Assembly (NCBI RefSeq): GCF_000282455.1
Contig: NZ_AKJG01000064.1
Coordinates: forward strand, 1-64,000
Reading direction: 5' to 3'
Length of the DNA: 64,000 nucleotides
DNA from: Pseudomonas sp. GM74
GTDB taxonomy: Bacteria; Pseudomonadota; Gammaproteobacteria; Pseudomonadales; Pseudomonadaceae
This document shows, one piece after another, positions 18,852 to 30,578 of the stretch. The stretch's first letter is position 1. Every line of letters starts with the position of its first letter. The position numbers and the translations under genes were made by a program. The notes under the pieces are model-generated. The model ran no database searches. It was given only the letters and a program-made list of their open reading frames with translations, and was not told the origin of the DNA.

Positions 18852-20849
18852 TCAGTCTTCCAGCAGCTCTTCAGCCTGACCCAGGATGTTTTCCAGGGTG
18901 AAGCCGAACTCTTCGAACAAGGCCGGCGCAGGCGCCGACTCGCCGTAGGTGGTCATGCCGATCACGCGACCTTCCAGGCCCACGTACTTGTACCAGTAGT
19001 CCGCATGGGAAGCCTCGATGGCGATACGGGCGCTGACCTGCAACGGCAAGACCGCCTGCTTGTAGCCGGCGTCCTGGGCATCGAACACGCTGGTGCACGG
19101 CATGGAAACCACGCGAACCTTGCGGCCCTGCTCGGTCAGCTTGTCGAAGGCCTGAACGGCCAGGCCGACTTCCGAACCGGTGGCGATCAGGATCAGCTCA
19201 GGCTCGCCCGCGCAGTCCTTCAACACGTAACCGCCACGCGCGATCTCTTCGATCTGAATCGCATTGCGGGTTTGGTGCTGCAGGTTCTGACGGGAGAAGA
19301 TCAGGGCCGAAGGACCGTCCTTGCGCTCCAGTGCGGACTTCCAGCTCACTGCCGATTCAACGGCGTCGGCCGGACGCCAGGTGTCGAGGTTCGGCGTGCA
19401 GCGCAGGCTGGCCAGTTGCTCGATTGGCTGGTGAGTCGGGCCGTCTTCGCCCAGACCGATGGAGTCGTGGGTGTAGACGTGGATCACACGCTGCTTCATC
19501 AGGGCCGACATGCGCACTGCGTTGCGGGCGTATTCCATGAACATCAGGAAAGTCGCGCCGTAAGGCACCAGGCCGCCGTGCAGGGCGATGCCGTTCATGA
19601 TCGCGGTCATGCCGAACTCGCGCACGCCGTAGTACATGTAGTTGCCGCTGGCGTCTTCGGCGGTAACGCCTTTGCAGCCTTTCCACAGGGTCAGGTTGGA
19701 ACCGGCCAGGTCAGCCGAACCGCCGAGGAACTCAGGCAGCAGCGGGCCGAACGCGTTCAGGGCGTTCTGGCTGGCTTTACGGCTGGCGATGGTTTCGCCT
19801 TTGGCAGCCACTTCGGCGATGTAGGCCGAGGCTTTTTCACTGAAGTCAGCCGGCAGGTCACCGCTCAGACGACGTACCAGTTCGCTGGCTTCGGCAGGGA
19901 ATGCTGCGGAGTAGGCAGCGAAACGCTGATCCCACTCGGCTTCCACGGCGCGACCGGCTTCCTTGGCGTCCCACTCGGCGTAGATATCGGCCGGGATTTC
20001 GAACGGACCGTGATTCCATTTCAGCGCCGCACGGGTCAGGGCAATTTCCGCGTCGCCCAGTGGGGCGCCGTGGCAATCTTCCTTGCCTTGCTTGTTCGGC
20101 GAACCGAAACCGATGGTGGTCTTGCAGCAGATCAGGGTTGGCTGATCGCTTTTGCGTGCAGTGTCGATCGCCGTCTTGATCTCTTCCGGGTCGTGACCGT
20201 CGACATTGCGGATCACTTGCCAGTTGTAGGACTCAAAACGCTTCGGCGTGTCGTCGGTGAACCAGCCTTCGACTTCGCCATCGATGGAGATGCCGTTGTC
20301 ATCGTAGAAGGCGATCAGCTTGCCCAGGCCCAGGGTACCGGCCAGGGAAGCGACTTCGTGGGAAATGCCTTCCATCATGCAGCCATCACCCAGGAACACA
20401 TAGGTGTGGTGGTCGACGATGTTGTGGCCAGGACGGTTGAACTGCGCCGCCATGACTTTTTCAGCCAGGGCAAAGCCCACGGCGTTGGCCAGGCCCTGGC
20501 CCAATGGACCGGTGGTGGTTTCTACGCCCGGGGTGTAGCCGAGCTCCGGGTGGCCCGGGGTACGGCTGTGCAGTTGACGGAACTGCTTCAGGTCATCGAT
20601 CGACAGGTCGTAGCCGGTCAGGTGCAGCAGCGAGTAGATCAGCATCGAGCCGTGGCCGTTGGACAGCACGAAGCGGTCACGATCGGCGAACGATGGATTG
20701 CTCGGGTTGTGCTTGAGGTAGTCGCGCCAAAGTACCTCGGCGATATCCGCCATACCCATCGGGGCACCGGGATGGCCGCTGTTGGCTTTTTGCACGGCAT
20801 CCATGCTGAGGGCACGAATGGCGTTGGCACGCTCACGACGGCTAGGCAT
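18852..20849 (-). CDS. tkt: Transketolase
   Basis: A 665-residue thiamine-diphosphate enzyme moving two-carbon units between sugar phosphates in the pentose phosphate pathway. Key motifs: [10 protein letters not shown], the substrate-side [15 protein letters not shown], the TPP/metal motif [12 protein letters not shown], and the pyrimidine-domain segment [15 protein letters not shown]. The ATG at 20849 ([12 protein letters not shown]) has AGGAGA six bases upstream, and the 17-residue extension to 20900 is not family-like. It is the first gene of the tkt-epd-pgk-fba run and is divergent from the ArsR/methyltransferase-metK pair. Confidence 0.97.
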   Translation of the reverse strand: MPSRRERANAIRALSMDAVQKANSGHPGAPMGMADIAEVLWRDYLKHNPSNPSFADRDRFVLSNGHGSMLIYSLLHLTGYDLSIDDLKQFRQLHSRTPGHPELGYTPGVETTTGPLGQGLANAVGFALAEKVMAAQFNRPGHNIVDHHTYVFLGDGCMMEGISHEVASLAGTLGLGKLIAFYDDNGISIDGEVEGWFTDDTPKRFESYNWQVIRNVDGHDPEEIKTAIDTARKSDQPTLICCKTTIGFGSPNKQGKEDCHGAPLGDAEIALTRAALKWNHGPFEIPADIYAEWDAKEAGRAVEAEWDQRFAAYSAAFPAEASELVRRLSGDLPADFSEKASAYIAEVAAKGETIASRKASQNALNAFGPLLPEFLGGSADLAGSNLTLWKGCKGVTAEDASGNYMYYGVREFGMTAIMNGIALHGGLVPYGATFLMFMEYARNAVRMSALMKQRVIHVYTHDSIGLGEDGPTHQPIEQLASLRCTPNLDTWRPADAVESAVSWKSALERKDGPSALIFSRQNLQHQTRNAIQIEEIARGGYVLKDCAGEPELILIATGSEVGLAVQAFDKLTEQGRKVRVVSMPCTSVFDAQDAGYKQAVLPLQVSARIAIEASHADYWYKYVGLEGRVIGMTTYGESAPAPALFEEFGFTLENILGQAEELLED

Positions 20850-21042
20850 CGCTGTTCTCCTGGGGGCTTGAATAAAACGAAACGGAAAAAAGGCGAGCAT
20901 TTTCCCTCACCGGGACGCTTCGGGGCAATGACAGATAGTCATCTGAAGGCGTTTTTCCAATGGATAACGACGGTTTCGCTTGATGAAACCTTTCCGCCAT
21001 CCGTTTGTTGACAGAAGCTAACGTCAAGAAGTGCCATCTATC

Positions 21043-21072
21043 GAGCAATATCAAAACTTTTTGATATTGCTC
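21043..21072. promoter_or_regulatory. Perfect 30-bp palindrome, candidate ArsR-family operator
   Basis: GAGCAATATCAAAA, a 2-nt centre, then TTTTGATATTGCTC: a perfect 14-bp inverted repeat that ends exactly where the predicted -35 box of the downstream regulator gene begins. Dyads of this kind overlapping a promoter are typical ArsR-family operators, so autoregulation of the regulator-metK unit is the simplest reading. Confidence 0.65.
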
Positions 21073-21101
21073 TTGCGATGCCTTCGGCCCATGACTAGAC
21101 T
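21073..21101 (+). promoter_or_regulatory. Predicted promoter of the ArsR/methyltransferase-metK unit
   Basis: -35 TTGCGA (21073-21078) and -10 TAGACT (21096-21101), spacer 17 nt. Transcription would begin about 3-6 nt before the ATG at 21111, leaving a nearly leaderless mRNA. No ribosome-binding sequence is visible between the -10 box and the start. Confidence 0.5.
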
Positions 21102-21110
21102 GCCGGCCTT

Positions 21111-22106
21111 ATGAATTTACGCGTGCCCTCCATTCAACATGACGATTGCGATGAGCTGGCAGCCTTGTGCAAGGCTGGCGGCGATCCTCTGCGGTTGAAT
21201 GTATTGCGCGCACTGGCCAACGACTCGTTCGGCGTACTGGAACTGGCGCAGATCTTCGGCATCGGCCAGTCAGGCATGAGCCACCACCTCAAGGTACTGG
21301 CCCAGGCCGACCTGGTGGCGACGCGCCGCGAAGGCAACGCGATTTTCTACCGTCGCGCCCTGCCCCACACCGAACTGCTGGGCGGCAAACTACACGCAGC
21401 ACTGCTCGAAGAAGTGGACAACCTGACACTGCCGGCCGACGTTCAGTCGCGCATCGCACAGGTCCATGGGCAACGGGCGGCCGCCAGCCAGGACTTTTTC
21501 TCACGGGTGGCGGAGAAGTTTCGCGCCCAGCAAGACTTGATCGCCGGCCTGCCGCAATACCGCGAAAGCGTGGTGGCCCTGCTCGACAAACTGAGCTTCG
21601 ACAAAGACGCCACGGCCATTGAAGTCGGCCCCGGAGACGGCGCATTCCTGCCGGAACTGGCGCGCCGCTTCGCGCAAGTCACGGCGCTGGATAACAGCAG
21701 CGCGATGCTCGAACTGGCGCGCCAGGTCTGCGATCGCGACAAGCTGACTAACGTTAGCCTGCAACTGGCCGATGCATTGAACGGCGTCAGCCTCAAGGCC
21801 GATTGCGTTGTACTGAACATGGTGCTGCACCATTTCGCCGCGCCGGCCGATGCGCTCAAGCACATGGCCAATTTGCTGCAATCAGGCGGTAGCCTGCTAG
21901 TGACAGAGTTATGTAGCCACAACCAGAGTTGGGCCAAGGAGGCCTGCGGTGATCTCTGGCTGGGGTTTGAACAGGACGATCTGGCCCGTTGGGCCACCGC
22001 TGCGGGACTCGTTCCCGGGGAAAGCCTCTATGTAGGCTTACGTAATGGTTTCCAGATCCAGGTCCGCCATTTTCAGCGACCGGCTGGCGACACTCACCAT
22101 CGGTAA
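21111..22106 (+). CDS. ArsR-family regulator fused to a SAM-dependent methyltransferase domain
   Basis: A 331-residue two-domain protein. Residues about 10-95 are an ArsR winged helix (AQIFGIGQSGMSHHLKVL is the recognition region, GNAIFYRR the wing). Residues about 140-320 are a class I methyltransferase with the SAM motif AIEVGPGDGAFLPELA. It matches the P. aeruginosa PA0547 type found directly before metK. The fusion suggests it senses SAM or SAH, but that is inference. It sits 18 bp upstream of metK, has its own promoter and a strong palindrome in front, and is divergent from tkt. It may be functionally analogous to SahR, the SAH-responsive ArsR regulator of other proteobacteria. Confidence 0.88.
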   Translation: MNLRVPSIQHDDCDELAALCKAGGDPLRLNVLRALANDSFGVLELAQIFGIGQSGMSHHLKVLAQADLVATRREGNAIFYRRALPHTELLGGKLHAALLEEVDNLTLPADVQSRIAQVHGQRAAASQDFFSRVAEKFRAQQDLIAGLPQYRESVVALLDKLSFDKDATAIEVGPGDGAFLPELARRFAQVTALDNSSAMLELARQVCDRDKLTNVSLQLADALNGVSLKADCVVLNMVLHHFAAPADALKHMANLLQSGGSLLVTELCSHNQSWAKEACGDLWLGFEQDDLARWATAAGLVPGESLYVGLRNGFQIQVRHFQRPAGDTHHR

Positions 22107-22124
22107 TTTCAGGAAAACATCGAG

Positions 22125-23315
<1,191 letters not shown>

Positions 23316-23333
23316 GACTTCCCCGCAACACCC

Positions 23334-23369
23334 GAAGCCCCGCACGGTTCGCGCCTTGCGGGGCTTTCT
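23334..23369 (+). terminator. Rho-independent terminator of metK
   Basis: GAAGCCCCGCA, a 12-nt loop, then TGCGGGGCTTTCT, starting 18 bp after the metK stop. Confidence 0.88.
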
Positions 23370-23401
23370 ATTGGGGATTCGCTTTACACCGCGTCGCGGC
23401 C

Positions 23402-23497
23402 TTCGCGGGCAAGCCCGCTCCCACAGGGTTATGAGTCAGTCAGTACACCTCCGTCTACTGTGGGAGCGGCGGTGCGACGATTCGACTTGCTCGCGAA
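23402..23497. repeat. REP doublet with a variant right arm
   Basis: The left arm (23402-23425) is a standard TTCGCGGGCAAGCCCGCTCC. The right arm starts TGTGGGAGCGG but then reads CGGTGCGACGATTCGAC before resuming TTGCTCGCGAAG. A related sequence recurs at 43837-43861. The rest of the 285-bp metK-ligB gap holds the metK terminator and no gene. Confidence 0.78.
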
Positions 23498-23561
23498 GAG
23501 GCCAGCACAGACACCAGAAATACCCGGCAAAACACCCCCTCGCTGCGCCAACCGATACTGA

Positions 23562-25280
<1,719 letters not shown>

Positions 25281-25376
25281 CTGCCGGCCCTGCGCCCACC
25301 GGGAACCCCACGGGACCGCTGGGCTCCAACAAGCCATTGCCACACTGGCCTGCTTGCTTTCCTACATGGAGCTTTT

Positions 25377-25772
25377 ATGAAATTTCTTTCACCGCTCGCC
25401 CTGTTGACCCTTTGCAGCGTGCTGGCCACCCCGTTGATAGCGGACGAGGAAGCACCAGGGCTGACCGGTTGCGCCGCCAAGAAGCAAGGGATCGTCAACC
25501 AGATCGAACTGGCCAAGGCCCACGGCAATGCCGACCAGCAGGCCGGCCTGGAAAAAGCCCTGAGCGAAGTCGAAGCCAACTGCACCGACGCCTCGCTGAA
25601 GAAGGAACGGGAAAACAAGGTGCTCGACGCCAAGCACGAAGTCAGCAAGCGTCAGGTGGACCTCGACAAGGCCATGAGCAAAGGCGACCCCGACAAGATC
25701 AACAAGCGCAAAGACAAACTGGCCGATGCCCGCAAGGAATTGCAGAACGCATTGGATGAGCTGGATAAATAA
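25377..25772 (+). CDS. DUF1090-family periplasmic protein
   Basis: A 131-residue protein with a Sec signal peptide (LSPLALLTLCSVLATPLIA), then LTGCAAKKQGIVNQIELAKAHGN and a long charged helical region rich in Lys, Asp and Glu, which is the DUF1090 (YqjC-like) pattern. The mature protein probably forms an alpha-helical hairpin or coiled coil with one Cys pair (TGCA and ANCTD). GGAG lies five bases before the ATG. Function is not known for the family; periplasmic location is likely. A REP doublet follows. Confidence 0.82.
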   Translation: MKFLSPLALLTLCSVLATPLIADEEAPGLTGCAAKKQGIVNQIELAKAHGNADQQAGLEKALSEVEANCTDASLKKERENKVLDAKHEVSKRQVDLDKAMSKGDPDKINKRKDKLADARKELQNALDELDK

Positions 25773-25814
25773 GAACGGATAACGAACAAAGATCTTTGGT
25801 GTTGCCGAAGCAGC

Positions 25815-25907
25815 CTTCGCGAGCAAGCCCGCTCCCACATTGACTCTTCAGTGAACACAACATTTGTGCCAACCGAAATTCAATGTGGGAGCGGGCTTGC
25901 TCGCGAA
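25815..25907. repeat. REP doublet, class B (93 bp)
   Basis: TTCGCGAGCAAGCCCGCTCC arm at 25815 and its complement ending at 25907, between the convergent DUF1090 and cytochrome genes. Confidence 0.9.
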
Positions 25908-25930
25908 GGCGTCAGACCGAACAACATCAA

Positions 25931-26380
25931 TCAATGATCCCGAAACGCCTTATGACAAGCACTGCAAGCATCTTCGACTTTCTGCACCGCCGGCCCCAGG
26001 TTGCTGGCCTTGTAGGGTTGAACCTGGCTGGCGATCACCAATTCACCGGTGGCGCTTTCAAGGTCGCGGGCCATTGCCTGAAAGCGTGTCTGTTGCTCCC
26101 AGACATCGCTTTTGGCGCTGGTGTGATCTTCCTCGCGCACTTGCGGAAAATGTTGCCACGGCTCACGGGACAACGAATCGAGCTTCACCGCGCCCTCGGC
26201 GAACTTCGGACCATCGAACGCAATGCGCCCACGCAACATGCCGCCCAGGTCTTCGCCAGTCTTGAGCATCTGTTTGAAAATGGCCTTGCGCTGGCCGAGC
26301 GGCGAGTTGGGGTCGACACCGCCACAAGCGGTCAACGTCAGGCAGGCCAGCAATACAACAGAAAGTCTTTTAAGAGTCAT
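25931..26380 (-). CDS. c'-type cytochrome lipoprotein
   Basis: A 149-residue protein with a lipobox (LLACLTLTAC, acylated Cys near residue 19) and a four-helix-bundle-like body ending in the haem-attachment motif CSACH (near residues 141-145), the C-terminal position typical of class II cytochromes c'. It would be a membrane-anchored periplasmic haem protein. The motif CxxCH is complete, so covalent haem is expected. Redox partner and ligand are unknown; related proteins bind NO or act in electron transfer. It is divergent from mltA. Confidence 0.82.
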   Translation of the reverse strand: MTLKRLSVVLLACLTLTACGGVDPNSPLGQRKAIFKQMLKTGEDLGGMLRGRIAFDGPKFAEGAVKLDSLSREPWQHFPQVREEDHTSAKSDVWEQQTRFQAMARDLESATGELVIASQVQPYKASNLGPAVQKVEDACSACHKAFRDH

Positions 26381-26508
26381 GGTGGCTTCAGGTCACGGGA
26401 AACGGCGGCCAGTATCCTCGCGTCATCGGCAAAGACCAATAGCCCTATTATCAACAAGGGTTGCTTGAGCACATGGAGCGCTCAGGCAACCGGCAAAGGA
26501 ATCACTCC

Positions 26509-27693
26509 ATGAATAGCTGTTTCAAGGCTTGGCGTCACAGCCTGGCCTGGACACTGCCGATGGTGGCCCTGCTCGCAGGCTGCACCGGTGGCGACAAACA
26601 ACAACCGAAAACCCACGCCCTGGCCACCTACTCCAGCGCCACATGGGAGGCGCTGCCGGCTGTGTCCGACAGCGACCTGGTCGCCGGTTTCGGATCGTGG
26701 CGCAGCGCCTGCACCCGACTCAAGGCCGACCCGGTCTGGGGTGGCACCTGCGCCGCAGCTGCCAACGTGCCGCAAACCGCCAGCGACATTCGTGGTTTTC
26801 TCAAACAGAACCTCGATGTCTATGGCCTGCGCGCCGCCAACGACAACCCCAACGGCTTGATCACTGGTTACTACGAACCGGTTTACCCCGGCAGTCTGAC
26901 CCAGACCGGCGTTGCCAATGTCCCGGTCTATGGCGTCCCCGAAGACATGATCATCGTCGCCCTCGACAGTATTTACCCGGAACTCAAGGGCAAGCGCCTG
27001 CGCGGGCGACTCGAAGGTCGCGTGCTCAAGCCGTACGACGATGCAGCAACCATCGAGAGCAAAGGGGTCAAGGCGCCGGTCGTGGCCTGGCTGACCGATC
27101 CGATGAACCTGCAGTTCCTGCAAATCCAGGGTTCGGGCCGTATCCAGCTCGACAATGGTCGCCAGTTGCGCATTGCCTACGCCGATCAGAACGGCCATCC
27201 GTATCGACCGATCGGCCGCTGGCTGGTGGAACAGGGAGAGTTGAAAAAAGAGGACGTGACCATGGGCGCCATCAGCACCTGGGCCAAGGCCAATCCGTCG
27301 CGCATTCCCGAACTGCTCGGCAGCAACCCCAGCTATGTGTTCTTCACCCGCAACCCGGACAGCAACGAAGGTCCGCGCGGCTCGCTGAACGTACCATTGA
27401 CCGCCGGTTACAGCGCGGCGGTGGATCGCAAGGTGATTCCGCTGGGCAGCCTGTTGTGGCTGTCCACCACCAGACCGGACGGCACGGCCCTGGTGCGCCC
27501 CGTGGCAGCACAGGACACCGGCGGCGCCATTGCCGGCGAGGTTCGGGCGGATCTGTTCTGGGGCACCGGCGATGCGGCCGGGCAACTGGCCGGGGACATG
27601 AAACAGCAAGGGCAGATCTGGATGCTCTGGCCCAAAGGTGCGGTGTTGCCGCAAGTGCCGCAGGTGGCGGATGCGGTCAAAGCCAATCCTTGA
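26509..27693 (+). CDS. mltA: Membrane-bound lytic murein transglycosylase A
   Basis: A 394-residue outer-membrane lipoprotein with lipobox MVALLAGC. It cleaves the MurNAc-GlcNAc bond of peptidoglycan, leaving 1,6-anhydro ends. Visible are GLITGYYEPVYPGS, QIQGSGRI and the C-terminal 3D domain with the catalytic-Asp region AQDTGGAIAGEVRADLFWG. The ATG at 26509 was chosen because AAGGA lies eight bases upstream and the signal peptide then begins normally; the frame extends to 26461. It is a single gene between two REP doublets. Confidence 0.94.
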   Translation: MNSCFKAWRHSLAWTLPMVALLAGCTGGDKQQPKTHALATYSSATWEALPAVSDSDLVAGFGSWRSACTRLKADPVWGGTCAAAANVPQTASDIRGFLKQNLDVYGLRAANDNPNGLITGYYEPVYPGSLTQTGVANVPVYGVPEDMIIVALDSIYPELKGKRLRGRLEGRVLKPYDDAATIESKGVKAPVVAWLTDPMNLQFLQIQGSGRIQLDNGRQLRIAYADQNGHPYRPIGRWLVEQGELKKEDVTMGAISTWAKANPSRIPELLGSNPSYVFFTRNPDSNEGPRGSLNVPLTAGYSAAVDRKVIPLGSLLWLSTTRPDGTALVRPVAAQDTGGAIAGEVRADLFWGTGDAAGQLAGDMKQQGQIWMLWPKGAVLPQVPQVADAVKANP

Positions 27694-27718
27694 GTCCCGC
27701 ATCGCCTGACAGACAGCT

Positions 27719-27812
27719 TTTGCGAGCAAGCCCGCTCCCACACTGGATCACCGTCGAACACAGATTTTGTGTCCGCTGAAAATCAAAATGTGGGAGCGGG
27801 CTTGCTCGCGAA
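27719..27812. repeat. REP doublet, class B (94 bp)
   Basis: Left arm TTGCGAGCAAGCCCGCTCCC (one base off the usual TTCGCG) and right arm ending TTGCTCGCGAA at 27812, between the convergent mltA and MAPEG genes. Confidence 0.88.
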
Positions 27813-27839
27813 GAGGCCGGCGAAAAACCTGAAGATCTT

Positions 27840-28223
27840 TTAGACCGACACCACAAAAAAACTCACGATCAACGCCATCCCCACGAACCACATCAACGAC
27901 CGCAGCGTCGCCCAGTCCGCCAGGTAGCAAATGATGTAGAGCAGGCGGCTTGTAATGAACAACACGGCCATCACGTTGATCGTCACCAGTTCGGCATTGC
28001 CGGCCAGATGCGCCACGATCACCGCCGCAGCGAACGCCGGGGTCACCTCAAAGCTGTTCAGTTGCGCCGCATTCGCGCGCCTGCCCAAACCTTCCAGCGA
28101 ATCGAGAAAGTCCCGGGGATCATGGTTGTCTCTCAACCTGAACCCGCCACTGATCTTGGCCACGCCCACACACACATACGGCAGGAAAATCGCGATCAAA
28201 ATGCACCACAGAGCAACCGTCAT
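27840..28223 (-). CDS. MAPEG-family membrane protein
   Basis: A 127-residue protein with about four hydrophobic helices (starting LWCILIAIFLPYVCVGVAK) and the central segment ANAAQLNSFEVTPAFAAAV, the conserved stretch of MAPEG proteins (membrane-associated eicosanoid and glutathione metabolism). Bacterial members are often glutathione-transferase-like, but their substrates are unknown. AAGGGA precedes the ATG. It follows the DMT transporter on the same strand with a 31-bp gap and may share its transcript. Confidence 0.84.
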   Translation of the reverse strand: MTVALWCILIAIFLPYVCVGVAKISGGFRLRDNHDPRDFLDSLEGLGRRANAAQLNSFEVTPAFAAAVIVAHLAGNAELVTINVMAVLFITSRLLYIICYLADWATLRSLMWFVGMALIVSFFVVSV

Positions 28224-28254
28224 AAAGCAGTCCCTTCCTCACGTTTCAGAACAG

Positions 28255-29088
28255 TCAAGATTTCATGACCAATATACCGATCAGCACCAGCCCACAGGCC
28301 AGGAGGCGCGGCCCGCCAAAAGGTTCTTTCAGGTAACGCATGCCAAACAGCACCACCAGGATCACACTGATCTCGCGCAACGCCGCCGCTTCTGCGATCG
28401 AGCCCAATTGCATCGCCCACAGCACCAGAGCGTAGCTGAACAACACGCAGAACCCGACGGCCAGGCCCAATCGCCACTGCTCGCGCCAGAACAACATGAA
28501 CGCCGGTCGTTTGCGCACCAACGCCAACAGCGGAAACGGCCAGGCACTGAGCAAGGTGACCCAGACCAGGTAATCCAGTGGATGGGACCAGCGCCGCAAT
28601 GCCTGCCCGTCGATGTAGGTGTAGCAACCGATGCACAGGCCGATCAGCGCCACCACCGGCAACATCGACCACGGCAAACGCGCACCGCCGCCGCCCTGCC
28701 AGAGCAGGCACAGCATGCCGAACGGGATCAGCAGGATGCCGAAAATCTGCTGATGGGTCAGTACTTCCCCGGCAAAGATCAGCGTCAGCGCCAGCACCAC
28801 CAACGGTGACAGGCCGCGCATCAATGGATAGACCAGGCCGAGGTCGCCGACCCGATAGGCCTGGATCAGCAAATAGCGATAGAGCAACTCGAACGCCGCC
28901 GACGCCAGGATCCACGGCCAGATCTCCAGTGGCGGCACGCTCAGGAAAGGCAGCATCAGCGCGACAAAGAGCAGCGCCACGCTGTCCATGCAGGCCACCA
29001 CCAACAGTCGCTCCGCACTGAACTTGATCAGGGTATTCCACGCCGCATGCAACAGCGCCGCCACCAACACCAACGCCGTCGCAAGCAC
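28255..29088 (-). CDS. DMT-superfamily (EamA) transporter
   Basis: A 277-residue, ten-helix-type inner-membrane protein with two EamA repeats (AAWNTLIKFSAERL near the start, AMQLGSIAEAAALREISVI in the second half). It is a drug/metabolite transporter, probably an exporter of amino acids or similar compounds; the substrate cannot be read. The start is a GTG at 29088 with AGGAG six bases upstream and no nearby ATG alternative that keeps helix 1. The MAPEG gene follows. Confidence 0.85.
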   Translation of the reverse strand: MLATALVLVAALLHAAWNTLIKFSAERLLVVACMDSVALLFVALMLPFLSVPPLEIWPWILASAAFELLYRYLLIQAYRVGDLGLVYPLMRGLSPLVVLALTLIFAGEVLTHQQIFGILLIPFGMLCLLWQGGGGARLPWSMLPVVALIGLCIGCYTYIDGQALRRWSHPLDYLVWVTLLSAWPFPLLALVRKRPAFMLFWREQWRLGLAVGFCVLFSYALVLWAMQLGSIAEAAALREISVILVVLFGMRYLKEPFGGPRLLACGLVLIGILVMKS

Positions 29089-29405
29089 GGCCTACTCCTT
29101 TTGTTGTCTCCACGATCCCCGTAGGAGCGAGCCTGCTCGCGATGGACGTTAACGATAACGCGTGCTGTCTGAATCAACGCGTTGCCTTGACGTCTTTCGC
29201 GAGCAAACTCGCTCCTGCAGAATCCGCGCAGAGAATTGATTCGCCATATTTCAGTGGCTGTTTATACTGCAAGCGACCACGCCGCACTCAGTTGCGCACA
29301 GACCAATTCCAATAAAAATTCTGCCTGGCCCGCTCTCCTCGAGAACGGTCGTCGGCCTGCGTATGCCTGATCACAGCGTCAAGACTACCGACAGAGACCT
29401 TGCGC
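29089..29405. other. Divergent intergenic region, 317 bp
   Basis: No gene is supported. It holds a diverged REP doublet (29120-29219) and, facing the MFS gene, a good -10 box TATACT (29263-29268) without a clear -35 partner at the usual spacing. Confidence 0.7.
29120..29219. repeat. Diverged REP doublet, class A
   Basis: CGTAGGAGCGAGCCTGCTCG and its partner GAGCAAACTCGCTCCTGCA. Several substitutions break the arm pairing, so this looks like an older copy. Confidence 0.75.
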
Positions 29406-30575
29406 ATGCCACTCGCTTTGCTTGCCCTCGCTGTTGCCGCCTTCGGCATCGGCACAACCGAATTCGTCATCATGGGTCTTTTGCCCGATGTCGCCCGTGA
29501 CCTCAGCGTGAGCATTCCCGATGCCGGATTGCTGATCACCGGCTACGCCCTGGGCGTGGTGTTCGGTGCACCGATCCTCGCGGTCGGCACCGCCAACATG
29601 CCGCGCAAGGCCACTCTGCTGGGCATGACGCTGATGTTCATCTTCGGCAACATGCTCTGCGCGCTCGCGCCGAACTACGCCACGCTGATGGCCGCGCGCG
29701 TGATCACGGCACTGTGCCACGGCGCATTTTTCGGCATCGGTTCGGTGGTGGCCGCCGGGCTGGTGGCCCCCAACAAACGAGCTCAGGCGATTGCCATGAT
29801 GTTCACCGGCCTGACCCTGGCCAATGTGCTCGGCGTGCCACTGGGCACCGCACTCGGGCAATACGCGGGCTGGCGCTCGACCTTCTGGGCGGTGTCGGTG
29901 ATCGGGGTTCTGGCGGCGATTGCGCAATGGATCTGGCTGCCGAAAAGCATCGCGATGGATAAGGCCAACCTGGCCAGCGAGTTCAAGGTGTTGGGCAAGG
30001 CCAACGTGCTGCTGGCCCTGGGCATGAGCGTGCTGGCCTCGACCAGCCTGTTCAGTGTGTTCACTTACATTGCGCCAATCCTGCAGGACATCACCGGCGT
30101 CAGTCCCCACGGCGTCACCATCATGTTGCTGTTGTTCGGCGTGGGTTTGACCGCCGGCAGCATGCTCGGCGGTCGTCTGGCGGACAGCCGCTTGCTGCCT
30201 TCGCTGGTGGGCATGGCGCTGGCGGTGCTGGTGGTACTGGCGGCGTTCACGCAAACCAGCCACTCGGTGATCCCGGCGGCAATCTCACTGGTGTTGTGGG
30301 GAACGTTTGCCTTCGCGCTGTGCCCGATCCTGCAACTGCTGATCATCGATCAGGCCCACGAAGCGCCCAACCTGGGTTCGACCCTGAACCAGAGCGCCTT
30401 CAACCTGGGCAACGCGGCCGGCGCCTGGATCGGCGGGCTGGTGGTAGCCAGCGGCGCCGACCTGGCGGACCTGCCCTGGACCGGCGCACTGGTCAGCGGG
30501 CTGACTGTGGTGACTGCGTTGTTCTTCATCTATCGCCAGCGTCGTGGTGCGGCTGCACTCGATATGGTGGGCTGA
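29406..30575 (+). CDS. MFS transporter, DHA1 type
   Basis: A 389-residue, twelve-helix inner-membrane exporter. The N-terminal run AFGIGTTEFVIMGLLPDVA is the hallmark of the AraJ/PurP-like DHA1 subfamily (sugar or purine-analogue efflux), and motif C appears as FTGLTLANVLGVPLGTALGQ. The substrate is not known. I prefer ATG 29406 over the TTG at 29400 because the AGAGA site then has 8-nt rather than 2-nt spacing. The neighbour on the opposite strand is an FNT channel; the two stop codons are only 3 bp apart. Confidence 0.85.
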   Translation: MPLALLALAVAAFGIGTTEFVIMGLLPDVARDLSVSIPDAGLLITGYALGVVFGAPILAVGTANMPRKATLLGMTLMFIFGNMLCALAPNYATLMAARVITALCHGAFFGIGSVVAAGLVAPNKRAQAIAMMFTGLTLANVLGVPLGTALGQYAGWRSTFWAVSVIGVLAAIAQWIWLPKSIAMDKANLASEFKVLGKANVLLALGMSVLASTSLFSVFTYIAPILQDITGVSPHGVTIMLLLFGVGLTAGSMLGGRLADSRLLPSLVGMALAVLVVLAAFTQTSHSVIPAAISLVLWGTFAFALCPILQLLIIDQAHEAPNLGSTLNQSAFNLGNAAGAWIGGLVVASGADLADLPWTGALVSGLTVVTALFFIYRQRRGAAALDMVG

Positions 30576-30578
30576 ATA

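Noticed and set aside
18066..21011. A 981-codon open frame on the plus strand opposite epd and tkt
   Set aside because: It is a shadow frame of strongly biased highly expressed genes; no motif is recognisable.
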